Positions 34,627 through 47,738 of a DNA stretch of 64,000 nucleotides are shown here, piece after piece. Source of the DNA: Armillaria gallica (Eukaryota > Basidiomycota > Agaricomycetes > Agaricales > Physalacriaceae); assembly GCA_037576215.1 (NCBI GenBank), contig JBANDB010000009.1, positions 3,472,001 to 3,536,000 of the forward strand. The letters run 5' to 3'. Position 1 is the first letter of the stretch. The number at the start of each line of letters is the position of its first letter. The notes under the pieces were generated by a model. That model had not been told where the DNA came from, did not search any database, and saw only the letters and a program-made list of their open reading frames with translations. The position numbers and the translations under genes were made by a program.

Positions 34627-37600
34627 TTAGGACAGATGGAAACTCCCTACACCTTCTTTGATCGCAACGCGTAGCTTCTCACGCATAACATCCTTCGAAC
34701 TATAATCTGGCAATTTCAGGTAGTTCACGCAGGTCATGACACTGGGAAGGTAGTCGTCTGCCGTAAGGGGCGCTTCGTGAGGTTTCCTGACAACTGTTAA
34801 AGGTGGATTTAGACCACGGAAACCTGGATTCGTTGTTACGAAATATTTCGACTGCATAAAAAAAGGATGCACATACCTCCAATAGGGAGCTTGGGACTTC
34901 CAGTTATAAACTGCAAGCAATCGCGACGAGTGGGAGCGTCATAATCTGCAAATATTTCGACAAGATCACGAATCGCCCGACTTTCGGGATTGAAGCCGTG
35001 GTCAGCCTTCAAAGCTTCGCTGAGAGCTGTTCGAGGGTAAGTACTGAGAAGATTTACAGACATATGATACATACTCTCGATACTCCAGTCCTCATCAGAA
35101 TTGCCAAAGAGCATGACTAGCTCATCAGCTGAGAACGCCTGTAGGTCTGATATCGGGAAAACTTTGGAAAATCCTTCGCGGAAGGCCTTTGCTTGTAGTG
35201 CAGCACCTTGGCCAATAATAGCATCGAGTACCTCTTCGACGTACTCGTGGACATTCTCAGCGGTAACAGCAATGTCTCGTCCCCCAGGCTATAAATCTTA
35301 GTTACAACCTCGACTTTGAAACAACTGTCACTCACCCGCAATTCAATATCATAACCAGGTATCGTGAAGTCGAGTGCGAGATCCTCAATATCAACTGATT
35401 CAACCATGGCAATCTTTCTTGACAACTGGGGGCGAGTTAGGCTGATGTTATATGTGAGTGGATTCAGTCAAACCTTATCGGGGTGGACTTGGTTCTTCTG
35501 CGTATTGACAATGTTGAGTACCTTTGTTAGCGAATTCCCGAGATCGGCATCCACAAGCTACGACAGAACGGTAAGTCTTGAACGTGGAATGTGATAAATA
35601 CACTTTACTTTCAGAGTGGCCACTGTTACAGGGACCTCTTCGCCTAAAACGAGCTTGAGGAAGACCTTGTTGAACGACAGATCGATAATACGAGAGTCGA
35701 GCATTGCCTTGGCTACGAATTGGCCAATGACTCTGAACACATGTGTGCGTTTTCTGGGAGTTTAAGAGATAAGCGTCTAGGCATCATTGAAGTAATCCAG
35801 AACGTACTGTCCGCCATCACTAGCTATATCTTCCGGACTTATGGGAGCAGGATAGAGTCCCACCGGATGATTGACATAGACGCCGGAGCCAGGTAGATCA
35901 GCATCCCGCCATAGCTTTAGGTCCTTCCTTGCGAACTCTTTTGAAACTAGAGAGTAAAACTCTAGCGTCGGTCCGAGACCTGTACCAACCTCCTCAAAGT
36001 ATTCAACTTCAAGAACGGAAGAAGATGATCCATATAGCTCGAACACCTTTACTGCAGACTCCAAGATGTGCTTGCGAGATATCCGGACCTTTTGTCTTTG
36101 TAAACGACCTAAGAAACCAATGCCATCATCTCGCCGTGAGCTATCCTGCGCACGGCCTTGTTGGCTCTGCCATTTGAGTATAAGCCGGGCATAACCGAAC
36201 GACGTTGATTGCAAGAAGTTGTATCGCGTGGCAAAGGGAAAGAGGAAGGGGAAGTGCTGAGGCAAATCCAGCGCCCAGTCGGGTAGACAAGAACTAAAAC
36301 AAATTCAGGCATACCGTAAGGATGAATGCAATATTCTATTACCTTGCAACAATCATGGGCTCTTCTAGTTGCCGGGTGAGCTTTGCGGTAAGCTTGTTAT
36401 TCACAAAGGCGACTTCAGGTAAATTCTTCTTGTCGCCATTGAAGACAGCTCGCTCGACCTCGGTAGTGTTCAATTGATGGAGTACACGTAGGAGACGTAG
36501 AATCTTGGCATGCGGGGCATCTTCCGGAAGAGATGTCAGCGACGGCGCAGAAGATCGACTTTTCACTCCGTTTTCGGCTCCATTTGCTACGGAACGAGTT
36601 AAACTCATGTGGTACCAACGAATATACGGCTTTGCTTACTGTCAGATGATGGTAAAGGTCCTTGTACCTTCTTGAACTTGACGGTGTAGACACCTTGCCA
36701 GATCAGGCTCGACGGGACGGGCCCGGCATTCTTCCTCATCTCATGTTGATGCATAGCACCGTAGATAGTCAAGTCTAATGGGAGGGTATGATCGTCCATA
36801 GAAAACTCCAGATGCCAATCCTGAGGCTTAGCCTTCAACGCAGCTGCGTAAGAAACCTTGCTTAACGAAGAGGACCGAGAAGGCGCGTTATCTTTGCTTG
36901 AAAGGCTCGGCGTTGCGACTCGCGTGCCATCAGGGGTCTGCGCTTCCACCTTTGTGCCATCTGTGAACGATGAAGTCAGAGGGACACGATTAGAAAGACT
37001 TAGTAGATACCTTCGGCTACCGAGAGTGTCACTGTCTTATCAGATATGGAGGTATCTGGGTCGACGTCATCGTCAAAGACTTCGGCGTCAATTTCATCGT
37101 CACTGAAGTCGGCATGGATTTCAGAATCGACGACAGTGTCGCTGGGAGCAGTCTCTGGAACATTGTCAGTAGGCGGCGGATCGATGGCTGGTGTGTCTGA
37201 AGGTTCGGTAGCTGCAGAATTTTTTGCACTAAGACGCTGGCTTCGACGGCGAGTGATAGAAGGTGTGGCTGCAGGAGTGGATGAACCAGCATCGGCTACG
37301 GCAGATGACGCCGTAGTCGCTTCTTCAGTTCGGGATGAAGGGCCACCAGTGAAGCCTGATGCTGCCAACGCCGCAAGCATGCCAGATAAACGACTTCCAC
37401 TTCCTAGAAGTCCAGCTACGCGTGGTCGAAGATAATCATGGAGGGCTTGGAACGTGGCAATGGCATGGATTGATACCACGATGTTGTGAAGGTTACGCGG
37501 TACACCGGACTCATCACCGGCCACTAGCCTCAGACGAAGCTGGCGAGCCAAAAGGGAAGGAGAACTTCGTTTTGAATCTAAGTTAAAGATAAACCGGAAG

Positions 37601-40600
37601 TTTAATAAAGAACATGAGTAACTATAGCGCGTCATACCATCAGAGCTTTGGGCCACAGTAACAACGTCAAATGACTCCATTCTGGTGAGACTTTCCTGCA
37701 GCTTTTTGACGAAAGTGCTGAACGGCGTCTGAGAACTGCTGAGATGCTTTGTCCTACGATTCACGAGTGCGTCAAGCAGAAGTTCCTTTCTTTTGCTGAG
37801 GCTCACTGTGGAAGCGTGAACATATAATATCAAGCCACAAGAAGCTACATACCTAATCCTTCTGTTTCTGTTGCAAAGGTAAGCAATGTATCGACGACTC
37901 CACTTTGCAGCAATTCGAAGCTGGAGACAGAAGTATGCGGTGAGGAGAATAGATCTGCCAACTCCCAAAGCGCCTCTGTCAGTTCCTTCTCTGACGATTC
38001 TCGAGAAGAAATACGCTCAACAAGGCGTCGAAGGGTGTCAAACCCGGCATCAGAGTCACCCTGGTCGTCACCTGATAGGTGCTTGAATTTTATGACACGG
38101 GCTCGCAGGGTGATTGCATCATCAGGGTCCAAAGATAAGGAAGTTAACTTCTTAAAGCCTGGAATTGTCGGAGCTGGAGTTGTAGCTGCGCTGCTCATAT
38201 CCGGGGGTGTCGAAGCCTCGGAAGATTCCTTGTCTTTATCCCCTTTGTCTTTGAGTTTTGAAGACGCTACGGTTCTTGCGGCAAGACCTTCAATTTCATG
38301 GAACACGCCTTCTCGTTTGAAAGTGGGCTTGTACAGAGAGGGCACCTTGGAGAGCAGCAGGTCCACGAGTTGTAGTGCACCAATGACCAGAGTGGGATGA
38401 TCCTTAGAGGACAAAATCGACGAAGCGAAGCTGGCGACAGGTACAAACTAAGGAGATACATCAGTCAGTGAAGAGGCAGGTAGATTACAACGAATCAACA
38501 TACCGTTAACACTCGCTTTAAACCTTCGGCATCGAGGAAGCTGATGGCTTTGAGTAAGCCTGTGAGGGTCTTCACACGGATCGGTGTAATGACACTCGCG
38601 GCATACACGTCGATTAGAATTGGAACGGTCAGATTCATGAATCGTCCAACAACGTCAGGCTTGGATCGAAGCAATTCTGTGCGGTCTGGAGGAGTGCTGG
38701 GACCAGTTTCTGCGGACACCTGCGTTTCTTGAACGGTCTGTACAGCTGCGGGTACCTCTGTAGGTCCTGCCTCTTCTACGGAAGGGACGACCATCAAAGC
38801 CGCGGCCAGGGCCGCCTGTGATGCTTGTCGAGCTGCTGCCCGGTCGGCCTTGGCCTTAGCCTTCTGCATCTTTGCAAGGGATTTCTCCGTATATGCCTTG
38901 TGGTCAAATACTCCGTCTAGTGAATTATTAATACAACGCCTGAAGAGCAGAAAACGGAAGCTCACCTTTCGGCAAAGGCGGCATCAGCTCAGATATCAAA
39001 CTTAGGGCTTCTTCAACCTGATCCTTTGGCCGATGCGCAAGGTTCTCCATGATGGTCATATCAGCAAGGCCACCTCCAAGACCCTGTCCTCCGGAAGAGT
39101 TTCCCTGTTCGTATCCACTTTCACTGCTAGGTGGAAGGACTCCGGTGAGGATCTGATACAAAGTATCGACGATATCCGCTTCAAGGAGAGCGATGGTAAT
39201 CTTCGGACTACACCTGGCAGCTGTAGCGAGTGCACGCAGTAGAAGCGTGAACGTGTTTGCTGCAATCATAGAAGAACCACCTGCAGGCATGAGAAGCTGG
39301 TTAACAGCCCGTATCAACGCTGTATCGACCAAGGACTCCAAGTTCTCGGTCGATGATCGATGATACGAATCCACTACCCGAATGACACACAGGCAAGCGA
39401 ATTCAACCAGTCGTTGGTCAGAGTACGCCAAGCAATTTCTAATGATAGGCCAGACGCCTAGGATCATGGCGAAATGGTCGGGTGATATGTTGCGACAGCA
39501 ATTGGATGCAGCTTGAAGAGCGGTTCTTTGCACCGCGATGGAAAAGAAGTCAAGGTAGTTGAGTAGAGCTGCAAGACCTCCTTCGCGAACAATGGAGCTT
39601 GGGAACTCCTCTGAAATTTTCTCCATAGTCTAGGAAAATTTGCTTAGTAAAAGGAAATATAGAAATGAGATGGACTACACACGCTTAAAGTTTGTTCAGC
39701 AAGGTCGATGTACGAAATCTCAATGAGTTTACTGCAGAGAACGGGAATGGCACCGTGGTAGACAACAGTATGAGCCACTCCAGGTAGTGCCTCCATTAGA
39801 TTGGCAAGACATCGGCATGCAAGCACCTGTGCTTCCAGGTTGCTATCTCCCTGATACATGCCGCCTGTGCTCATGGCTAATGCGGCGGCTAATGCAGCAT
39901 CCTCATCCCGCTCAGGATGCTCCTCATCCGCATCATCGTCTTCATCGTTGTCTGCACCACGCCCACCTAGGATTTTAACAAGTTCCCGGACGAACTGTTC
40001 TACCTGGAATGAGCCAGCCAGAGTGTCCTCAGTACTGATGCTTAACAGTTCGCTGAGCTCCTGTAGAGTGACCAGGCGAGTGGTAGCGTCTGCGGTGCTC
40101 TTGATGTTGTTCAGCATTGTCTTGAGACGAGACGAGAGTGAAAGCATATAAGAGCCAAATTGACGATAGTCGCCGAAGATAGCCATGGCTGTTGTCTCGT
40201 CCAACCCCCCTGGTATAGCACCTCCTGGACCTGAAGGCATTAGGACATCATTGTCGCCCTCATCATCCTCATCATCCTCATCATCTTCATCATCGTGTCC
40301 ATCTCCTGGTCCTAGATCATGGTCATCCTCTGATCCGGCGCTGTCGTGGTCTTTCCCATCATCGACGGGGTCTTCCATTCGTTCGTCATGATCAGATTCC
40401 TCATGTTTGTAGTCAGAATCACCCATATCAACGTCGTCATCTTCGAGACGGGAGGAGCTGGCGACAGCCATTGCTTTAGATCGTATGGCCATCTTTCCTT
40501 TCACAGCGGCTGATGCTGATGCACTGTGGATCTGTTAGTCACCGGCGTGCGTATGAAGGATGATGACAAACCGGGTCTTTCTCGGCATGTTAGCGGGTTG

Positions 40601-41159
40601 TTTGGAGGTAGACTGGGAACGGAGGGAATATGCGGTAGTTCTTGCACGTTTGGAAGAAGGGCCAAGAGCCTCGTCGTCGTCGGAGTTAGTGTCGGGTGCC
40701 GCGCGTTTCTTACCCTTGGGATCCTTGGGTGGTTCGTTGATGGTTAAGGCTGCAGATATAGAAGATGCGCCTCTACGAGTTCTAGGGCGTCATTAGCAAC
40801 GATAGGCTGACCGTATGTGTACCAAAAGCATACCGTCTGGATTGGCGTATAGACTCGTCGGATAAGTCTTTTGGCTTGGGGTTTGCGGTAGATTCTTTGG
40901 TTCGTTTGGCTTTCGTAGTGGCTCGGGTGGTCCGTGTGGAGATAGACTCTACTGCTGGTTGGGCAGACGATGCTTCTGCGGAGCCTGTATCGCGTTCTTT
41001 TGCCTTTCCCTTGTCCTTGGACTTGTTCTTTGCGGCTCTGGTCCGTGCACTCGAGCGCAGCGAGCGCGGTTCAGTAGTGGGTAATGAGTCGAGGTCGAGG
41101 TGAGTAGATGAACTAGAGCTGGCGGTGGCTTCCTGTTGCTGGGATGATGACAAGTCCAT
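34627..41159 (-). CDS. UFD4: Ufd4/TRIP12-type HECT E3 ubiquitin ligase
   Basis: Large multi-exon gene. It starts [20 protein letters not shown] with a Lys/Arg- and Ser-rich tail, then a highly acidic stretch (about 40440-40250, [16 protein letters not shown]). An armadillo-repeat region begins about 40200 ([49 protein letters not shown]) and continues to about 38930 ([20 protein letters not shown]). The C-terminal HECT domain spans about 36270-34627 and ends with the catalytic motif [20 protein letters not shown], in which the Cys before VNYLKLP forms the ubiquitin thioester. Armadillo repeats plus C-terminal HECT is the Ufd4/TRIP12 arrangement, which acts in ubiquitin-fusion and N-degron degradation. 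Nearly 6.5 kb is consistent with the family's roughly 1,500-2,000 residues. The gene lies 220 bp upstream of the aminotransferase stop on the same strand. Confidence 0.92.
40251..40300. repeat. CAT/CCT-type trinucleotide run in the UFD4 acidic segment
   Basis: A run of CATCATCCTCATCATCCTCATCATCTTC-type triplets, coding for Asp/Glu on the minus strand. Length variation here would alter the acidic stretch without breaking the frame. Confidence 0.7.
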
Positions 41160-41378
41160 TTAGATGCAGCCAGCCATCGATCCAGTCGTCGTACGTGCAA
41201 ATTAAGGGAGGATGCCCAGAGCCGTGCTCCAAGTTGTGGTCCGAGTCCAAGAGCGTCTGTGTCCAAGCAAGGCCCAAACACCCTTGACCACACCGCCTTA
41301 TGTAAGGTGGCGTACCGGTGATGCCCAATCGCCTCCATTTCTTGTATTTCTTAACTTGTTATCATTCTACCTACAGAA

Positions 41379-43288
41379 TTACGCCTTATGTTCCTGCAGT
41401 ATTTCATCTATACTATCCCCCAGAATATCCACAATCTTGTCGATCTCCTCAGTGGTGACATTGTAAGCAGGTGATAGCATAACATGGTTCCCGTCGATGC
41501 CATCCCAAACGGCGCCTCCCGTCATCCCCATGACGATAAGTCCTTTCTCGAAGGCGCGCTCCTGTACGAGCAGACCGACAGGCTTGCCCTTAATATCGTA
41601 CGATGCCGCTTCAGGGGACGTGAAGTCTAGCTCGATGCCCCAGAATCCGCCTCCTCCCCGAATATCGAAGATGAACGGAGCCGCCAAGGCGTTGGGTCCC
41701 TGCAGGCGCTCCTTCAATCGAGATTCTGATAGTCCAATCATCAATATCACAGATCATCGGCCGAAGGTACAAACTTTCTGACCTAGATAAACACCTTGCT
41801 TCCGACAGTTTTCGATAAGACCTTCTGACTCAATCACTTTCTGCACCGCGAGAGCCGCTGCACAAGCCAGCGGATGAGCCTAAATGCAAAATTATATCAT
41901 GTTTGTAATAACGTTAGATTGCAAACCTGGTAAGTGTGCCCGTGCTTCCAGAATCCTGAGCCGTCGCGAATGCCATCCGCGATCTTTTTGGACATCAGAA
42001 CACCGCCTATTGATGCATACCTGTATAGGCATAAAGCAGGATATCCAAATAAAAGAACCGCTACTCACCCTCCTCCGAGGCCTTTAGCTACAGCCTGGAT
42101 ATCAGGCTGCGAAAACAGAGATATCAGTCATCAGAAGCCAGATAGATGGTGATGATCACTCACTGCAACGCCATCGCCATACAACTCCCATGCATGGTAA
42201 CAACCCATTCCTACAAATTCCATGTTCATTGACAATACCGCTTAGACAAAAAGACAGGCACTTACTTCCCATTCCACTCATAACCTGGGAATCATATGAG
42301 TTAGATACCAACACAATAATCATGTCCAAGACAAACCTCATCAAGGATGAATAACGCGCCATATTTGTCGCAAACAGACTTCATTGCTTTAAAGTATCCT
42401 TTGGGTGCAGCGACAACTCCAGTCGTCGCACCAACAACAGTTTCTGCAACAACTAATCGCGTGAATGTCAGGAGATGCAAAAGCCATGAATTGCATAAAA
42501 GTACACACATCCAATGACGGTGTCAGGACCAAGATCTATGAACTTGTCCTCCAGTTCTTTCCGCAACCTTTCCACATATTGTTCCTCCGTTTCGTCCGGT
42601 AGCTGGAATCGTTTGGCCCACGCTGGTGATACATGATGGAAGTTGTCGTGATCGAGAATGGCCTCATATGGAGCGCGACGCCCTGTGTGGTGAGCGAGTG
42701 AGAGCGTCGCAACAGTGTTTCCGTGGAAGGACCATTGTCGCGCGATGAATTTTGAGCGCTTGGGTTGACCTGTTTCAAAAAGTACTAGATGATGGAGTTA
42801 ATCGTTGTCTATTAACGTCTGATGAGTTTAACTAACCTGCCTCGCAAGCTTGATCACGGCTTCCATCGCCTCAGAGCCTGTGGATCGACTTGAGAATAGG
42901 TACCAGAGTAACAGATATGATATGCCAACCTCCGGACACGATGCCACATAGATCGAACGCGCCGCCCCCGGTGGAGACCAGATACTTTGCAAGCTCCTCT
43001 GCTGGTTCATTGGATAGTTGCATATTGTACACATCTTTATCGCATGTCAGGAATTGGGATATCAGCACGGAAGCATAACCCACAGGAAACTTTGTCCACT
43101 TGATCCTTAATAGCCTGCTGAACCGCCGGATGGCTGTTGCCAATGCACGCGACGGCAGCACCACCGACGGCATCTATCAGAATCCTTCCATCTTCGAGCT
43201 GTACTTGGATTCCCTTGGCACTGGTAGCAACAGGAGGCCTCCAGGGTGTTCGATGAAGAATAAATGTCGGTTTGAGCTCTGCAGGCAT
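41379..43288 (-). CDS. Class III (omega-amino acid type) PLP-dependent aminotransferase
   Basis: It starts MPAELKPTFILHRTPWRPPV, followed by the N-terminal block VGGAAVACIGNSHPAVQQAI, common in class III aminotransferases. It contains FILDEVMSGMGR-like sequence across an intron (about 42340-42250), whose Asp hydrogen-bonds the pyridine nitrogen of PLP. Next is QPDIQAVAKGLGGG (about 42110-42065), whose Lys should form the Schiff base. The C-terminal half includes GGGGFWGIELDF and MGMTGGAVWDGIDGNHVMLS. Length and motifs fit enzymes that transfer amino groups from omega-amino acids to pyruvate or 2-oxoglutarate; the substrate cannot be told. About ten exons. No mitochondrial presequence is obvious. 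The gene is divergent from RPS4, with 500 bp between start codons. Confidence 0.88.
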
Positions 43289-43789
43289 GATGATTAGATG
43301 GGCCAGATACGCAATTCGCGACCAGTTATATATGATTCGAATCGGACGATAATCGATTGGAGTTGACCCCGGGGAACAGTTCGACCCGTGCCCCTGACGT
43401 ACTTATCTGAATCAGCAAATGGCACTTATCATTGGAAATGTGCGTGAGTACTATACCGAAGAGGCGAATTTATATGCAGAACCACCGGATGACCACGGTT
43501 TTCATGAGAGATAGATGGTTATACATCTTGGACGCTGATGGATTTCGAATCCGCAGAAGAAGAAACAGAGAAAAGCGCAGCCAGCAGCAACTGCGGTCGG
43601 ACAAAATACAGGCAGAACGCGAGTCGAAGAAAGCGGACTTGTTAGGGAAATCCAGTATTTGCGCATGTATACCAACAACTTTGTCCTATGTGACTCCGTG
43701 ACCGCTTGTCACACCCGCCCACGGACCCAACAAACATTTGTTAACGGCGACTCGCTCCTCAAGACTCTTCAAGACACTCTGAAGCAATC
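43289..43789. promoter_or_regulatory. Divergent intergenic region: aminotransferase and RPS4 promoters
   Basis: 501 bp between divergent start codons. It must contain the RPS4 promoter; CACGGACCCAACAAACA and AACGGCGACTCGCTCCTCAA lie just before the RPS4 ATG. A short plus frame (43432-43701) has a Lys/Arg-rich middle but no leucine-zipper spacing, so I do not call a gene. Confidence 0.5.
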
Positions 43790-44877
43790 ATGGTCCGTAC
43801 GCCTTCTCTCTGTCCCACTGGGATGCTGTTCAGTGCATTTCCATGCAAAATCTCTGGCCGCAATAGCTGGATGCAGCGTTTCTCGCTTGGATGACTCTGG
43901 ATCGCGTATTCGAAACTGACACAACTTTCATTTCTCTAGGCCCGGGGACCCAAAAAGCATTTGAAGCGCCTTTCAGCACCCTCATCATGGATGTTGGACA
44001 AGCTCAGTGGGACCTACGTACGTGGTGCTATTTTTTGAGTTGGAACGAAAATATTCAGCAGTTTTCTTAACAGGCTCCCCGTCCTTCGCCTGGTCCCCAC
44101 AAGCTTCGCGAATCTCTCCCCCTTACCGTCTTCCTCCGCAACCGTCTAAAGTATGCCCTCACTGGCCGTGAAGTCACTGCTATCGTCATGCAGCGCCTCA
44201 TTAAAATTGACGGAAAAGTGCGCACTGACGCTACCTACCCTGCTGGATTCCAGGGTGAGTCCAAACATATATCCGAGAAGACTACCGTGTATTCAGCATG
44301 TTCTAGATGTCATTTCCATTGAGAAGTCTGGCGAGCACTTCCGTCTGCTCTACGACGTCAAGGGTCGCTTCACGATCCACCGCATCACCGCCGAGGAGGC
44401 CAGCTACAAGCTCCTCAAGGTCCGCAAGGTCGCTTTCGGTGCCCGTGGTATCCCTCATGTTGTCACCCACGACGGCCGAACCATCCGGTATCCCGATCCC
44501 CTCATCAAGGTCAACGACACCATCAAGTTCGACCTTGAGCAGAACAAAATCATCGACTTTGTCAAGTTCGACACTGGTAACATTGTCATGGTGACAGGTG
44601 GTCGTAACATGGGTCGTGTTGGTGTTATCGTACACAGAGAGAAGCACGTCGGAGGATTCGATATTGTTCACGTTAAGGATTCCTTGGACCGAACATTCGC
44701 TACCCGGTATGTATTCTGTTTATTATCCATTTCGCCGCTGATGAAATGTCTAGGGTGTCTAACATTTTCGTCATCGGTGAGGGCACCAAGCCCTGGATAT
44801 CGCTGCCCAAGGGCAAGGGTGTCAAGCTCACGATCTCTGAGGAGCGTGACGTTAGGCGAAAACGGGCTGCGGAGTAG
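43790..44877 (+). CDS. RPS4: 40S ribosomal protein S4 (eS4)
   Basis: Five exons (43790-43792, 43940-44017, 44074-44254, 44307-44706, 44754-44877) give 261 residues, the usual eS4 length. The protein reads [20 protein letters not shown], with the S4 and KOW-containing core [40 protein letters not shown], and the end [13 protein letters not shown]. eS4 is a small-subunit ribosomal protein, required for 40S assembly. The first coding exon holds only the ATG, so the gene begins with a 147-nt intron directly after the start codon, a common layout in fungal ribosomal-protein genes. Codon usage in exon 4 is strongly C-ending (CTC, GTC, ATC), as expected for high expression. Confidence 0.97.
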
Positions 44878-45007
44878 ATGTTTTTATGTGCTATGTTGCG
44901 TCTGTATGACCTCCTACTTCCACATTCAATTTATGTCATGCAACCCATGGTCGATATCCCAATCGTTGCAACTTTGTGAGACATTGGCAAATATTTTACA
45001 TCAGATT

Positions 45008-47458
45008 TTACCAGTAATCCGGCTGCCGGTACTCCACTACATAGTCATTCCCTTTCTTCTTCCTCTCCGCTTCCCACTTCTGCACCCATTTTGCCATTTT
45101 CTGCCTAGAATTCTCACTGCCTACATTGACAGTAGCTATCATTCTGGTCCACTGAAATGACATGGCAAAACACGTCAGCTCAGAGAAGCTGGAATGCTCT
45201 GAGTATGGGACCATGTATAACTGCAGCGCACTGGTAGAATTGCGTGCTGGAGCTAGGTCGGCGTGAGTGAATGTGTTCTTCTGTGAGCGTGTTATGATGG
45301 TCGAGACAGATGGCATCAAGTCTATCCCAGCAGGTGGCGTGTATCTGCAAGCAGAATATCAGACTGTAGATACGGGAAAGTCAAACCAAAGGACCCACGT
45401 CCATCCGGTAGGTCTGAACCCTACAGCTCGGCTGAAATGTCCCTTAAATCGCTCAACGTACTCTTTCAATCGATCTGACGTTATGACACCAAGGGGAACG
45501 AGATGAACGAGAGCGTCCAGGGGGTTTGAAGTCAGCAAAGAATGTAGCTCTGGATCACATTGACAGCGAAGTATGGCTGCTTTGCGAGCATCGCAGTACA
45601 CCTTCGTTTGTAGCGCCTGGGCCATGGCTAAATTGAGAGGTGTGAGTAAAGCGTACAAGAGAGAGTACAGAATAGGAGTTGGCACCTTTAACGATACGTT
45701 CCTTACCAATGGAATATGTGCTAAAAGATGAGAAGGATAAATAATGGAGTGACTAGTTTCAATTTTTCAACAAGCTTACCCAACAACCATTAGGATTCGG
45801 TCTGATTTCTGCTTTCCTTTTGCCTTGGGAGGAGCAGCGTTTAACCAAACATCCATTCTAGCGTCCTTATCCTTGACCACAGATCCACCGGCTATGCGCT
45901 TTGCAAGCTCCGCACACGCCGAGATGACAAGAGGCTGAGGAGGAAAGGTATACTGAAATGATCATCAATGCCCACCCCCATACTCAGCGCAATGACTAAA
46001 ATTCACCTTGGGGTCCAAGTACGTTGTATCCAGATAGACGTGATCTATCCGCTTCCCTTTCACCGCAGGGTGCAAAACGTGTCTTGGCGATGCACGAAAA
46101 TCTCCACAGTGCAAGTACCGAAACACCCTTGAGCTTCCTACAAACGCTGACTTGAAGGTACTGTCTCCCGCATTGACGGTCTGTTTGCCTTCAAAGAAGA
46201 AAAGGGAGGACCCGGGGCAATGGTTCGCTTCAATGAGGGTAACTTGTACACCGCCTGTATTGGGAATAACAGTAGGTTTGTCCATGGGAAGAGCATGCAC
46301 CCAGTTCTTGGGCACTTTGAGCATATGCATTATAAGATTTGCGGTCCCTTCGGAGCAGTAGATCGGCCCATTTGTCCAGGAAGACGACAAGTTGGTGTAA
46401 TGATCCGAGTGAGCGTGTCTACAACCTCGATGAGTTTTGAGTAATAGACGCCACATGCAATTGCACAAACGTTAAGAAGTATGCAGTGACCCCGGGGATA
46501 GCGCCATACTTGAACGCATCCACTGCGATGGGCATGCCTTGCAAAACCTTGTAAAAGGGCGCATTCCTTCGAGCGCCATTGTTGTTATTAGGCCGGAAGG
46601 CGCGATCTTCCATAGCTGAGGCTTCCTTCCATGCTTCGTTCTCCTTGTGTGATGACATGAGTACTGCAAACGCGTTGCTCCCATTGGTTTGAGGTGGACG
46701 CGTAAGTTTCGCGTTCAGGCATGTCTGAACGTGGCTTTGGTTGTCCTACCGATGAATATTAGCTAGTGACAACAACAAAGAAGCGGATAACCTACAGTAG
46801 TCACTAACTTTTCGCTCACACGACGGACAGACGCGTCGTCAAGGTTGACTGTTGCCACGCTCTGCTCCGTAACGTCCTCCAAAATCTCCACTTCGTCATC
46901 ATCCATAAATTCCCGTTCGTCATCCCCAGTACCCCATTCATCAACGTCCAGAACGTCGCCAGTGTCAACAGCAGCAGAAGGGCCTGCTTCAGAGGACTGC
47001 AGCAGTGTCGTGGGCCGTCCGAACGCGAGGACCTCCGATTCTGTAGGTCCATCTTCATGCTCCAGAATTATGGGTGGGCTTGAAGAGAGGAGCAGCTCAG
47101 TTGGCTTTCCAAATGACAGCTGCACTTCAGCCTCGACCTTGGCCTTCTGGTCGCGCTCCGCCAGGTGCACCGCGACGATTTCGACCTCTCCAGAGCTGTT
47201 GCTCGAGGTTCGCCTTCGTTTTTTGGAACTGGCCTGCAGTGGGGTTCCCTCAGCGTCGTCGTCGTCGTCGTCAGATATCACGATGATATCTTCAGAAGGT
47301 GGTGGTACGAATTTGCGTTTCTGCTTCGCTGCCTGTGAGGGTCTCACTTTTGCCTTAGGCGTTGCTGCACTCGTAGTTCTCTTCGGTGTACGAGGGCGCG
47401 AAAAATAATCGTGAAGAGTAGATGATGCCTTGGGAGAGACCTTGGATTTCTTGGACAT
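45008..47458 (-). CDS. PSO2: Pso2/SNM1-type DNA cross-link repair nuclease
   Basis: It starts [20 protein letters not shown], and SSTLHDYF resembles a PCNA-type motif; an in-frame Met lies upstream at 47542. The N-terminal part is acidic and basic in turn. The metallo-beta-lactamase core spans about 46560-45970: [20 protein letters not shown], then HSDHYTNL (HxHxDH zinc motif), [10 protein letters not shown] and HCGDFRASP. The beta-CASP part follows (about 45960-45010) with [17 protein letters not shown] and [14 protein letters not shown], and the protein ends EYRQPDYW. Pso2/SNM1 enzymes are 5'-exonucleases that process DNA interstrand cross-links in the nucleus. At least seven exons, all short at the 3' end. 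The assignment is firm; a single orthologue per fungus is usual. Confidence 0.93.
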
Positions 47459-47738
47459 TGTCGTAAGAAACAGAGCCCGGATAGGTGGCTGTGCATTTAC
47501 TTCCAAGTCTATGTACAAGGCTGCCTGCGACCCAAAGTACAAGATGGAAAATATATACAGAAAGATATGTCTAAGACCGAGTCATGTAAGCAACTCATGA
47601 ATCAAAAGTCCGATTATTTAATTTATGCGATCTACTATGCTGCCCAAGGATGTGTAGGATATGAGTAGTTCAGTGCCCAACAGTAGAGACAGGTATATTT
47701 TCTGCTTCTTCTAACTTAGTAAAACCAATAAGTATAAA

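Noticed and set aside
43432..43701. Possible small bZIP-like protein
   Set aside because: A basic stretch is present but there is no leucine heptad; it lies in the RPS4 promoter region.
46845..47408. Plus-strand ORF of 187 codons
   Set aside because: Shadow of the acidic, Ser-rich N-terminal exon of Pso2/SNM1 on the minus strand; Ser/Thr-rich composition is what the reverse of that composition gives.
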